A stretch of DNA of 64,000 bases from Oscheius tipulae (GCA_037178975.1 JASJZH010000004.1:6510001-6574000); one strand, 5' to 3'; shown: positions 11,569 through 23,060, counted from the first letter of the stretch. Numbers and translations are program-made. The notes: generated by a model from the sequence alone, not told the origin.

Positions 11569-13104
11569 ATGAATGTCATCAACGGGACAAATATGTGGGA
11601 CGAACAGGACGAGAACGGCGATGACAACAACGAGGTGCCAATTGTACAACGCGGATCTTCTTCTGTGAGTTTTCTTTCCCTTTGATTTATTTTTAGTTTT
11701 CTAGAACAGTCAAGGAAGTTCCTCACTGCCGCCTTCACCATCGTATTCTGGACCGACTGACGACTCCATATTCGAAGAACAAGACGAGGTTCGCTATTTA
11801 TGTTTTCTTTTAACAGCAACTTCAGAACTCTTTGCCAAAAATTACACAACACGCCCGACCAGTCGAGTTACCGACTAAGACACGACTCAAGATCAAAGTT
11901 AAAAAGTTACACGTAGGTTTTCTAAATTTACAGCTAACAAGAGCAATTTGAGGTAGTTGCCGAGTGGAAATGGCAGGAAGGAGGCGATGACTCGTGTGGA
12001 ATCTGTCGAATGCCGTTCGAAGCCTGCTGTGTAGATTGTCAAATGCCAGGAGATGGATGTCCATTGGTTCGTTTCATATTTTCGTTCGAGCACTTTCGAA
12101 GAGGATTATCAAAACTTGAAATGCACTCTAAAGATGTAACCAAGAAATATAATTTACATCATAAATACCTGGAGTAGACTCAATTGATCAATTTTTATTG
12201 GTAGATCTATTTTAAATTGTCCTCGCGTCTCTGTCTGTCTGTCTGTCTGAAGCCAATATTGCCAATTAGTGTGCACTATTTTGTGTGCACACTAATTGTT
12301 TGCAAGTCAAGCCAAATCGAGTCAGTTTGGGAGATAGCTTCGTTGGGAGGATGTTGCTCCTGTCACGGTACCTCGATTGAAGGGAATGCGGACAGGTTGA
12401 AGTGGGAGGAAAGGGTCACGACAGTTGGACAGAAGAAAGTAGAAATCGAGCAGTTTTGAAAGAATGGGTTCAAAGAGTGAAAGGGAAGTGGGTTTGAGGG
12501 ATAGAAAGTGGAGTCAAAGAGTGGGAAGTGAGTTTCACTGATTAGAAATGGTCATTAGCAATCGTTTTTGCTGGGGAAAGGAAAAGGTAGATATGCCTCA
12601 AGGTGCGCAACAAGTTAGGCTACCGCCCCGAAGGGGCGGCGGCCTAACTTGTTGAGAAAGTTTCGTAAAAAAAAAAAAAAAAAAAAAAAACCTCAACATT
12701 TTCTTGAGGCATGTCTCTCCAGGTTCAGCTCACTAAAACCTGTCACGTTTTTTTTGTCAAGTTGACTCTGCTTTTTTCTCGCGAATCCTTGAGGTTCGAT
12801 GCCTATGTTTTTGTAATAACAGTAACAACGTTGGTGAAGTAATCCATTATAAAAATTTGCATGAAAACAGCATCAAAAATTTGTAATCTCGTTCTGTTTG
12901 CCCTCATTTTGAAACAAATTCTCCCACAAATTGTACTATTTGCCGGAGATCGCTGCCAATCTTGATGTTCTCACGTTTCTTCTTCAGGTCCTCGGCGCAT
13001 GTAAACACCCCTTCCACATGCACTGCATCGTCAAGTGGACAGAATCTCAAAATGCCGCCAAGCCGCAGTGTCCTCTCTGTCGACAAGAATGGCGATTCCA
13101 ATGA
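11569..13104 (+). CDS. Anaphase-promoting complex RING-H2 subunit APC11-like
   Basis: APC11 is the RING subunit of the APC/C ubiquitin ligase that recruits the E2 and drives cyclin and securin degradation. The conserved core starts [20 protein letters not shown] and carries [37 protein letters not shown] and [11 protein letters not shown], so the Cys/His zinc ligands are all present. The core is preceded by about 90 residues of acidic and Ser/Pro-rich sequence (from [13 protein letters not shown]), longer than in the roughly 84-residue vertebrate protein. The first ATG lies just after TTTCAGA, a likely splice-leader acceptor. Introns are 40 nt or shorter except the last, about 920 nt (12067-12987), which holds two repeats. 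Confidence 0.9.
12203..12560 (+). repeat. Dispersed repeat family A, copy 1
   Basis: This sequence recurs at 22584-22745 and 30541-30910, in the same orientation. The shared order is CTCTGTNTGTCTG, AAGCCAATATTGCCAATTAG, GCAAGTCAAG, GAGTCAGTTTGGGAGATAG, CTGTCA and a GGGATAGAAAGTG tract. A perfect 14-bp inverted repeat, CAATTAGTGTGCAC at 12263-12276 and its complement at 12285-12298, encloses an 8-nt loop. The copy lies in the last intron of the APC11-like gene. No coding potential is seen. Confidence 0.8.
12589..12716. repeat. Compact foldback element with 24-A tract
   Basis: Outer arms ATGCCTCAAG (12593-12602) and CTTGAGGCAT (12703-12712) are perfect complements. Within them, CAACAAGTTAGGC (12608-12620) pairs with 12642-12654, and CCGCCCC (12623-12629) pairs with GGGGCGG (12633-12639) around a GAA loop. 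A run of 24 adenines (12667-12690) sits between the inner hairpin and the right outer arm. The layout suggests a MITE-like or structured-RNA-derived insertion in the APC11-like intron. Confidence 0.65.
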
Positions 13105-14734
13105 GATTTCCGACTTCTCCTCATGTATCTTTCGTTTTTCCCATGTTTCTTTCTGTATGTTTACATAAACGTTTCCTCAATTATCCTGGCCCAGTCTGGG
13201 CTCACATGTCCCGGAATCGCCCTCGCGTCAACAAGATACGTTCTCCGGCCTTTTTGGACAATTTCCTTCCTTCAACTCCCTGTAAATAATGTCTCAGATC
13301 GACTCGACTCATTCTCTTCCTCGTTACTTCTTTTGGAAGCGCTCATCCCCCTTATAGAATGACAGAACGATAGGTAAGGCCACTGCTTCACTGGATCTGG
13401 CCTTAAAAAGGTAAGCCAAAGATCACATAATTTAAAATAACATTTATAACAGAGATTCGATCAGAAGTTGCAGAAAATGGTCTTTCCTTCGCAGAGACTT
13501 CCAGATTGAAAGACTGAATATGAACTAGACACTCTTTGGTACTGTTTACAGCAGGAAATAGGAAACGAATGGCTTCTCCTGCTAAAAGAGCATTTGTTGA
13601 CAGGACCTTCTTTTAGAATGTCGCATGTTGTTGCTGTCTGGCTGAAAAGCCGGAGAGTATACGCGCTCCACTCTATTACTACGGTAATAGGGAGCTGCCG
13701 CTCAGCACGTCTGGCAGCTGTTACTTCAACATAGGCGGCCTCTTTTACAATATTACCCTCTCCTTCTGATCCGAATCCAATTTCTAGTCCTTTTAAAACT
13801 GGCCTCTCGAGATAAGAGTCCCTCGAAACTGGTCCTACTGATAAGATCCTTGATACTGTAGAAGACGGTTCTATCAGACATCCTTATCAATCTACTATAC
13901 TCACTGGAGACTTGTTCCCTCACGAACTTATTTCAAGAATGACCACGTTTGACCACGAGCTTGAAGTTTTATTTACGTTTCTCCAAAATTAGCCAAAATG
14001 ACTAACTGGGAACGTGCGAAAGCTAAAAGTTTCGGCTCTGATACCGTTAAAAACCTCTCCCAAACGTGTGATCTCTTTGAGCTTTTCAAGTACGCCAATC
14101 CAGAAACTGACTGTTTTCCATACCACTCGAAGTTGTCCTTTTCCGTCGGTCAATCTATACACAGACAGTTTTCCAATTCTTTCGAGGGCTGTTATTATTT
14201 AGTTAAGAGCTGTTTTGCGAAATTATAAGCCAGATCAGATGTAACAAAATAGTATGACATGTTTATGTCTCCTCTCAAAACTACTCGTTCTTTACAAACC
14301 TTTCTCACAGACAGTCTGGTTGCGTGCACTTTCGGAGAAAAATTTGAATGGGGGCGAGACGGTCAGTTGCATCATCCACTGCCGAAGTGATGTCCCCCTC
14401 AGTCTTGGCTTTTACAAGATTAGTAGTCTCTCGCTCTCACTCACGAAAACATCTTTTCGCAGCGTATGGATTTACACGACGACAAGAGAAAACGATGGAC
14501 CGGAAATTACACTGACAGGGTTTCTTCTTCTTCTCCCGTCGGTTTTCTGCGCTCCGCCTACTCCAAGAATGGCATGAGACCAAAGTTGAACTCCTCCTCT
14601 CACACTCACTCGGACTATAAGAAGGAGCTCTTTATCTGCAAACAGACTCCCTGTTTTGTCCTTTTATCTGTGATCTGTTTACAACTTCTCGAACCTGTTC
14701 CCCCGAGTCTCTTGAAAACAGCCTGTCTTTCAGA
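13105..14734. other. Intergenic, hairpin pair, no supported gene
   Basis: Open frames here (for example at 13998-14228 and 14466-14741) have no splice-consistent partners or recognisable motifs. They could be untranslated leader of the ZIP gene. Two adjacent hairpins occur: CTATTAC (13673-13679) with GTAATAG (13684-13690), and AGCTGCC (13693-13699) with GGCAGCT (13713-13719). Confidence 0.45.
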
Positions 14735-16653
14735 ATGCTAGATCTCTCGTCCACTTCAGCATTCGACATAAACGCGACAATGGAAGCTGTTACCTCTGTA
14801 AGTCTTAGAACTATTTGATCGTTTTTCATTAAGCCAACATCTTACCATGTCTCTTGCAGAATCCAGAGTTGACGACGGCCCAATCCTTCATCCACACCCG
14901 TCCCTCCTCTGCGGTGGTCTGGACCACAGGTCTCCTCTTTGTAACCCTGATCAATCTATGCGCTGTTGTGGGGATAGCGGTTATGAAGTATTTAACCAAA
15001 GATACCTATAATCGGGTAAGAGCCATATGAGTGTATTCTTATTCAAACTCTCAGGTGATCACTCTTTTTGTCGGCTTGGGAGTCGGGTCTCTATCCGGAT
15101 CCAGCTTCTATCATCTTTTGCCCCAAGCATATCCTCAACTAGTCAACGAAGTCGATGAGAACGGACAGCCCACACACAACTACCTAACAATGGCACATTG
15201 GAGTCTCTGTGGTGTCTACATGTTCTTCTTGGTCGACAAAGTTATCAAGATCTTTCTCGAGAGACGGAAGGTAAGATTAGCCCTTTATCCTCCTTTTATT
15301 ATTCATCCAGTTCGCTAGTCGACACAGAACTCACTTATGTCACAGCTTTGTATATCTTTGAAAATTTCCTTCACCGACGAGGGGAAAAAACTGACCCGTG
15401 AGCAAAGATAGGCAAGACCTTCATTAGCTACATTGTTTGCTCTGATGAGGGACTAAATCAGGATCACGTCACAGTATCAGTTATCACAAATGGCTGCAAG
15501 AAAACATGCCGACGGATAGAAAACGCACCGGCTGGGCTGTTTGTATGACCCTTACGTAGTCCGATGATAAGATGGTAGTTTGGCCGAGAGGGATCGCAAA
15601 ACAATGTTCAGTTCACCCGTATTTCTCAAGTTTTATATCTTTTCAATTCAACCAGCGAACCTCTCTAGAAGGATAGAATCCGGACTTTAATTTCCTCTTC
15701 TTCCTTTTCCTGATACCCCCCTCCTCACGTGTTTTTCTCTGACCACAGAAGCCGTTCGTCTAGGCCGAGGGTTGATAAATGACTGGCTGTCGTCGCCTGC
15801 GCAACCCCATGTGACGTCTCTGACCTGTGTGGTTTCTTTCTCTAAAAGAGACGTGTGGTGATTTAAAAAATGTGCAAAACTGAGGCAAAAAGAGAAAAAT
15901 ATGTTTCCAGAAGAACCGCGGTCATCGATGTGTCCACGAGGAGAATACGACTCCTCGCAGCGATGCCCACATTCTTTTGGATGGTCATCGAGACGGAGCG
16001 GATAAGCGAGAAATTGAGCTGCAGAAGTTGGAGAGCAATGCTGACAAGGCTATGGTCGACCAGGGACACGCGGTCTGTGTCCACGATCATACTGTCAACT
16101 ACCTGCCCGGTGACTCTCCAATAGCTGCCGTGGCCTGGATGATCATCTTCGGAGATGGCTTCCACAACTTCATCGACGGAATCTCCATCGGAGCCAGCTT
16201 CAGCGAGTCTCTCCACTCTGGAATCTCCGTCTCTCTGGCTGTCCTCTGTGAGGAATTCCCCCACGAACTGGGAGATGTCGCCATCTTGGTCGCCTCTGGA
16301 ATGACTCTTCGTCAAGCATTCCTTTACAATCTCCTTTCCGCCGTCACCTGCTACCTCGGCTTCATCATTGGAGTCCTTTTGGGAGAGATGGGTTCCGATG
16401 TGACCAAGTACGCCTTCGCCCTGGCCGGCGGAATGTTCCTCTACATTTCGCTCGGATGCATGGTGAGATCTATTTCCGTTCAAATTTCAATTTCCATAAT
16501 CAGATGCCCGAAATGCGAAAGGTGATGGAAGAGGCTCTGAATGTTTCGTTCTGGCGTGGTCTGGGTGTCCTTCTTCTCCAATGTGTTGGTCTTTTTACTG
16601 GCATTACCCTCATGTACGTCATGGCACGATATGGCGAAGAAATTTCCATTTGA
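14735..16653 (+). CDS. ZIP-family divalent metal transporter (SLC39, LIV-1 type)
   Basis: A multi-pass transporter moving Zn, Mn or Fe into the cytosol. The start MLDLSSTSAFD follows TTTCAGA at 14733. The first membrane helix is WTTGLLFVTLINLCAVVGIAV, then VITLFVGLGVGSLSGSSFYH. A cytosolic loop rich in His, Lys and Glu follows a 640-nt intron (15271-15911). The transport core carries HNFIDGISIGASF (helix 4) and EEFPHELGD (helix 5), then LAGGMFLYISLGCM and a last helix ending at 16653. The Glu replacing the usual first His of HExPHExGD is the mark of the SLC39A8/A14 group, which also carries manganese; that substrate is inferred. Confidence 0.92.
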
Positions 16654-16911
16654 CCGAGCTTCTCCCCTTACAACTTATTTAAACCACAGGTAGCCTTTGT
16701 TTCTGTGCAATCCCCATATCAGTCTAGCTCTTAGGTCTTCCCCTCCCGCAGTTTGTGCATAATAACTCTCCCTCCGTGTGTTCAGGTCTCGTCAGTCTAG
16801 AAATTACAGTAATTGCCGGTGTTTGCACGTATCCAAGAGGTATATTTCATAGTCATCCCATTCTCATCGTGAATCTCTCGATTTCTTTGTTTTTATAATG
16901 TTGAACAAAGT

Positions 16912-18973
16912 CTATTTACGAGGAACTGTTACATAAGTGCTGGGATATGTTGTGACTGCTATTGGTGAAATAGGAAAAGTTGGATACGCGGGAGGAGAAA
17001 TCGATGGATAAGAGACAGGTCGAGTCGTCGGAAGAAGAGCATTCCAAGTTGGCGGGTTGGATGGCGGAGTGAGACTCCAGCTCGATGGTCTGAAAGTAAC
17101 TATTTACAGTAAATTCAATTCTGGTGAATCAAGACAAATGCCAGGTCTGTCTTTCGGAGGAATGTTTACAGTTATGATCTCATCTTCTAAATCTCGCTAT
17201 TTGACCAGAAGTTATGAGACAAACTCAGAGATATTATGAGTCTATCAACAGTTTTAATCTTTGAACCTTGTGACGATTCTGATACTCTCACGATTGGTAC
17301 AGTATTCTGATAGCGAATCTATTGTTCCAGTCACTAGAATCACTAAAATAGAAAGACTGCACGTAGTTGATCATCTGACTGTTTTCGTCACAAGGTTCAA
17401 AGGCAACCGTGTCGCGGAACTCGTTTGTCTCTGAACTTCCGGCCAATGCGGGAGATTCTTGGCTATTTTCGGATGGACTGGCAGTAGAGACCATCATAGA
17501 CAAACGCCAGAGATAGTTCGGGTATGGTTTTTTGTATTTGAAAGAGTATACTCACACTTTTGGTGTCGTAGTAGATACCACGGAAATGGTCGACGCTATT
17601 GCAGTTTGAGAAGGAAATGGCACAGAAGAAGCGATCGAAAAGATGGTCGACAGTATTGTACAGCGTCTTTCAGAAACTGTCGGGGATGTGACAGTTGTTG
17701 ATTGGACAGAAGGCGAAGCATTCCAACCTAGCGTGGTAGATCCACTAGTAGGAAGAGTATTATACCCTCCAGTTGTTTGAGCATTCTGCTTATTGTTCGT
17801 CTGGTAGGGCTGTCTTGAAGTTGGCTGAGTGTTGAGATCTTGTGGATAGTTTGACAGGCTATATGGAAGGCGATATGCTTCTTGTTTGCCCTCTGATTTC
17901 TCACGAGATGGTTCTTCTATAGATTCACCGGCGATTCGATCCAGACCCTCTGTAACTATCCGATCGGTCTTTTCTTCGCTATCTACTCCTTCATACTCGT
18001 TCTCTTCTTCTTGTACTTTCTTGGAATGACCGAAACGTCGCTGACTTTGTTTCCCATGTTCCTTAGCATTTTTGTCCTCCTTCGACTCCTTTCCGTTGTT
18101 TTTCCTCTTCGGAATTTGATAGCCTTCAGTAGTGGCTGAGATTTCCCCTGTCTCCAACTGCTCTTCCTCATCTCCCAACTGTGCAGTTTCTTCCTCTTTG
18201 ATCGGCTCAATGACGTCTCTTACTTCTGTGTCCATCTCTCCATTGCCTTCTGTTATTAGGGCTGTAACCAGATCTGTATAGACCTCAAAAATAGTTTCAC
18301 CTAAGCACAAAACCAAGCTCTTCATTTCCTGTTTACCAATTCCACTCCGTTTTCCACATTTGAAGAGAGTATCAGCCATTTCAGTCTCGTTGCGCATCAG
18401 GAGGGTACATCTGATGTTGGCTGAATGAAATAAATTCTGATTACTATACTTCATTGAGATGGAACAGATGTTCCTCCCGGGATAGAAACATCTCAACATG
18501 CAGCGATTCATCTCCATTGCAGTCTCGGACGTGTACTCCCAAGTGTGTCCTGGAAACCGTTCTTTACTTTTCTCTACCAAAACTTACCCAGATCTTCTAA
18601 AAATGCTCTCATCTTGTCCTTGACTGCATCTTTAAACTTCTCAGTCTTCCTTTCCTGAGCCGGTCGAGGTATGCTTGAAGTGCAACCGGGACCGGTTTCT
18701 TTGAACATACAGGTAATAGTTTTAGTGAGTTCATCCGAATACTCCTCCAAACAATCAACATAGCCTTTTGGCAGTGGCAGTGGATGTTTCTCCTAGGTTT
18801 CATTTTCACTAGAGAAATGGTGAACATACCCGACAATGGTCCACGCATTCCGAGAAGGTCTTTTGAATTTGGTTCGTTTCGGCACACTTGAGATATTCCG
18901 TGCACGAGCACTGAGGAGAGGCTATGGAGAGGACAGTAGGCAGAAAAGAGAAGAGCACGAAGAGAGGATGCAT
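16912..18973 (-). CDS. Secreted Cys-rich protein with P/S/T-rich tail, unrecognised
   Basis: The start MHPLFVLFSFLPTVLSIAS is a signal peptide. Two Cys-rich segments follow (CSCTEYLKC...CVDHC; CMLRCFYPGRNICSI...LFKCGK), then a long highly charged Lys/Glu region and a Ser/Thr/Pro/Gln-rich region. The frame continues past the apparent stop near 17570 through a 79-nt intron to an exon ending at about 17291. A phase-matched splice (TC/A) then leads to a last exon at 16912-17089 with repeated SPP and YPS blocks. This could be an extracellular-matrix or mucin-like surface protein; the Cys pattern loosely resembles nematode DUF19-type secreted domains. I do not assign a function. Confidence 0.6.
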
Positions 18974-19169
18974 TGGAGAATGGTAGGACGATCTCGAAAG
19001 TTAGCTAACGAGATAACTAGAGGTCCGGTTCGCGATTACGACGTGGCATACAAGTAGACGCAACAAAGATCGGAGTAGGAAATGCAATGAAATGGTTACA
19101 CTTTGATTGCGAAGGAATAACTTTTCAAAAGGCACAAAGTTCTTGACAATAAATATTCCAAATAATTTT

Positions 19170-20443
19170 TCAAGAAGGCTGTTCGTAGTCCAGAATGACC
19201 GGTGTTATCTTGCTCGTCTTTGGCAGTAAAGAGTTCAGAATCAGGATTGCTCGGTTGCGTATCCTCTTGTTCAGAGCAAGGTATACTATGCAAGGGACCG
19301 CTGAACTCTCGTTCAAATCAAAAAGACCCTTCAAACCTGAGCAGAACTGGTAGGAAAAGCTGCCAAGAAGACCAATAGCTGGGGAAGTGTCAAAGAACTG
19401 CATGTAGGCGTAGATGTAAGCGGCGAAGCTGTTGGATAGACAGACAACGGCGCTTTGGATGAAGATCTGAGCACTCTGATAACAAAACAAGGTAAATGAA
19501 ACCTTATATTGCCTGGTACTCATGCCATCTTGAGTGGTCTTGTTGCGATATTTGATTCGGACAACGACACAAAGAACCAGATATAGACCACTAATCAACA
19601 CGGCAGTAATCACATTAATCCCAAGATGGAAGTAGTTGTGGTATTTTGCCATCTCCTGCAAACATTCGTATCCGAAGGCCGAGAAATCACATGATTACAA
19701 CTTCTTCGGACTCTATGTACGGTGTGAAGAACCAGGCTCCTTGTGTGGAATTGAAACAGGCCTGACGGGTGAAGAACATCATAAAGGGCATGACACAAAG
19801 CGATCCTATCAGCCAGTAACTTGTTCTGGAACCTTTGAATAGGGAGTTGCCAAAACTGAATGTGGTGCAGCATCGGTTGACAGCAATCGCGATGCAGTTG
19901 ACACAGGAGGCACACCAGAGAGCTGAAGATGGTTTGGAAACTGTTGGAGAATATGGTACCTAGCCCAAACGCACTTGGAAGATAGGCTATGAAGGGATGA
20001 GTACAGAAGACAGCACCGTCCAGAAAAAGGTATCCAGTGATGAGACTGTTCCCGAATATGTTCACTGGAAATCAACTTACGCAATTGTTGATAGCTCAAA
20101 ACCAGCCTTTCCGGGTTGTTTTCGCGCCGTGAAAGATAGAAAGCCAGTTTGTTCTCGACTTACAGAGTTCAATGTAAGCGTTGAAGTACATGAGTTTGTA
20201 GCAGGGCGTCGACAAGATCGACTGGTGGTTCATTGCCGCAATGACAACAAGGTAGACTACCTAAATGATTTGTTCTATTCGTTGCTATTGAAAAAATACA
20301 GTGAAAAAGCTCCCAGTAGCGATGAAGTACACTCCGAGACCAACACAAACAGTTCCTGTTTCCCTCCATTCCTCGAAGGACTTGCTACAGCAGTCGTAGT
20401 CTTGAGGATCCGCTCTCCAAATCAAATGAGGATAAAGTTCCAT
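19170..20443 (-). CDS. Serpentine receptor, SRT class
   Basis: A seven-helix chemoreceptor of the nematode SRT family. The N-terminus MELYPHLIWRADPQDYDCCS matches the class signature. Exon joins at about 20278, 20173, 19951 and 19690 keep phase. Later parts include CASCVNCIAIAVNRCCTTFS, the membrane helix after HNYFHLGINVITAVLISG, and a C-terminus with PCIVYLALNKRIRN. Seven hydrophobic segments can be counted. One insertion at 19476-19502 is unusual: 27 nt with GT and AG ends, absent from the typical family pattern. The gene sits 222 bp downstream of the glucosylceramidase gene on the same strand. Expression in chemosensory neurons is inferred from the family. Confidence 0.82.
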
Positions 20444-20665
20444 GAATATAATTAAAGATTAGCTGTTAAACAAGTGGAGGCATGTTCAGCGTCTCTTTTT
20501 TGATTTGGAGAGCAGCTGGCGACTGAGAGAACATTAATTGTCAGGCGCTGTTTTTAATCAAGACAAAGATCTCCAAAAAAGTTGTGAATAATGGAAAGAT
20601 CTTTTACGCCGTTCTGATGGTTTGATTTGATTATCTTTTGTCAATACTTTTTCATTTCTGGTGCT

Positions 20666-22964
20666 TTACAGGAATAGAATGGTGGCGATTGATCTGGCCT
20701 CCATCTTGATGTTGTACCATTTGCTTTTGACGTTCAGGTCCGACACAGAGACATCTACTTCTTTCTGGAAAGAAGTCTTTTTTGTTCTGTGGCTTGTTAC
20801 CTCCTGAAGGTTTAGAATAACAGCTCCTTTTCTTCCCTGTGGATCGATAAAAGGCAACTGTTCCAAGCCTTCAATAGGGAAGTTGATCGGAGTCGAGCCA
20901 CAACGAATGGTACCTGGAGTCAGGAACTTACTAAACTATTTCTTGCTGGAACAACAAGAAAGAGAACCTGAAATGTCCCAAAGCGTAGTACATGGGCTGC
21001 TTATAATATTCATTGGCAGTGGCGTTGACAATAATAGGCGCGTCCACATTGTTTCCGACCCAGTTCGGTCCACCATTTACGTCGAGACAGTAATTCCAAT
21101 CTGTCCAGCCCGTAACCCATCTATTCAAATCCTAAATAAGAGTAAACTCTGCAAATTGAACCAAATACCGTAATAATATCGTATGCGTACATCTCACCCC
21201 GTTCCCAGGAACCCAGAATTGGTGATCCCTCTCCAGCCATCCATCCAGCACAAGCTTCAGTTCCCAAGATGAAGTGGTTGGGCCATCTGTTGTGGGTCTC
21301 TTCGATCACCGTGGATGGTGTCTTCCAGTCCGTGTACCAATGAAGAGCAATGCCGGAAATATATTGTGCCGCTCCGGGATCACTAAGGACAACATTTGGC
21401 CAGTGGGGCAGGTTGATTCGCTGGTCGTCCATAATCATAATATTTATGTTTTGGGTGACGGCGTTAGTGGCCATTTTGGGACCAAGGAGAGTCTTGATGA
21501 AGTCTCTGAATCCTGTCTTTCTGCCTATTGTTAAACCAACCTTTGCATAGACGCATTGAAATACATGGTTTGCCATCTGAAACACTTCTTTAGTTACATT
21601 TCGAACTGAAAGTCACTTGAAATCCTTCTTTTTCCCCGTCGTCGGCTCATTCTGGGTGGTCATTCCCCAGAAGTAGATTCCGTTGTCTGCGTAAGCTTGA
21701 AAGAACTTGACCAAATAGGTGGCGTAGGCGGCATAATAGGGTCCATCTATTGGGCCTTTCAACAGTCCTGGTCCACGCATATCATCGTTAGTCTTCATCC
21801 ATGCAGGCGGGGCCCATGGTGATCCACTGAAGTTGAAGTTAGTTTAGACTGTACTGTTTAAATCGAATTACAACAATCTCAGCTGGTTCAGACTGTACTG
21901 CTGAGCCTGTTTGATGAGTGGAATCTTGTATTGCATGTCTTCATCGACTAGCTGGAAATGTTCCATGTCCATATCACCATCCACATCGTCATAACTGTAT
22001 TCTCTTGTTGAGAAATCACAGCTGGCTATTGGTACTCGTCCAATGGTGTATCCAAGTCCGTCTGGAGACCAATACTGTCGGAGCAGAGTGTCTCTCATGG
22101 ACTGAGGCAGACTCATCAAATTGATTCCGGCGGCGTCTGTGAATGCTGCTCCAAAACCTTTGATGGCTTGAAAGAGTTGCTTCTCATTGATTTTGAGCTC
22201 GATTTGACTGCTCGCTGGAATGATTTACTGTTTAACTATTCGAGAAAGGACACCTGTGGTAGACGCATTCACAACCGAACGAGCCATTCTCTTTCCAGAT
22301 CGAGAGGACTGGAAGAGAACTGCCTGGCCTGCTACTACGGATCCCAAAGGCTCAATTTCATCACAATATGTCATGTTGCAGATGCAGACAATTCGACCAA
22401 CTCCGTAGCTTTTGGGAGAACAAGGTCTACCATCTGAAAGCACTTTAGTTCCTTTGACTCTTTGACAGACCAATGGGTCTTCCTTATCAGTTGGTAGCAC
22501 AAAAGAAGCACATGGATTTTACGATTGCTCTTTATCACAGTAGTTGGAAGAGGAAATCTAGGTCCATCTATATCAACAGAGATGATCTAGTTCTAAATGT
22601 CCAAAAGTCTCTGTGTGTCTATCTGAAGCCAATTTGTCAGTTATTTTTTGCAAGTCAAGTCATATCAAGTCAGTTTGGGAGATATGTCCCTGGGAGCAGG
22701 TTGCTTCTGTCAGGGTAGCTCGGCTGGAACACCCTCTACCTGTCACGGGCATCAGTCAAAATTGTTTGGATAAAACAATTTTGTCCGAGCTCGAAACAAA
22801 AAATTTTGTCTAAACACCACTTAACTTTTCTCTTGCACTGATGAAATCAGAATTACCGAAACTTTTCAAGCAAAGACAAACAACTATGAACTATAGTTTT
22901 AAAAGAGCAACTTACAGCTTTGGAAGACTACAAATACTAGAAGTAGCAACTGTGAGAGAGACAT
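20666..22964 (-). CDS. Glucosylceramidase (GH30, acid beta-glucosidase, gba-like)
   Basis: A lysosomal enzyme that hydrolyses glucosylceramide to glucose and ceramide. Exon 1 (22916-22964) encodes the signal peptide [17 protein letters not shown] 479-nt intron containing repeat A leads to [22 protein letters not shown]. The GH30 fold is marked by [39 protein letters not shown], the acid/base glutamate in [10 protein letters not shown] and the nucleophile glutamate in [10 protein letters not shown]. It ends with a typical GH30 beta-domain region. A phase-1 join gives a continuous frame across the third junction (22215-22253). The stop is at 20666. Nematodes have several gba paralogues and I cannot say which this is. 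Confidence 0.92.
22584..22745 (+). repeat. Dispersed repeat family A, copy 2 (hairpin deleted)
   Basis: This copy shares with copies 1 and 3 the blocks GATCTAGTTCTAAATGTCC, CTCTGTGTGTCT, CTGAAGCCAAT, TTGCAAGTCAAG, TCAGTTTGGGAGATA and GTAGCTCGGCTGGA. The palindromic region present in copies 1 and 3 is missing, replaced by a short T-rich join. It lies in the first intron of the glucosylceramidase gene, antisense to that gene. Confidence 0.75.
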
Positions 22965-23060
22965 CTCAACCTCTGCTCACTTGGTCTTATCTCTATTCCA
23001 CCCTCTCCTAATCTGCACCCGAAAAAGTCTTCCAAAGTAAAATCGGTAAACTTCATTCAT

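Noticed and set aside
12786..12810. tRNA B-box-like sequence GGTTCGATGCC
   Set aside because: No A box, no cloverleaf arms and no acceptor stem can be drawn around it.
17552..17580. Stop of the secreted protein at about 17552
   Set aside because: A GT donor lies just before it and the next exons join in phase, so it is likely intronic.
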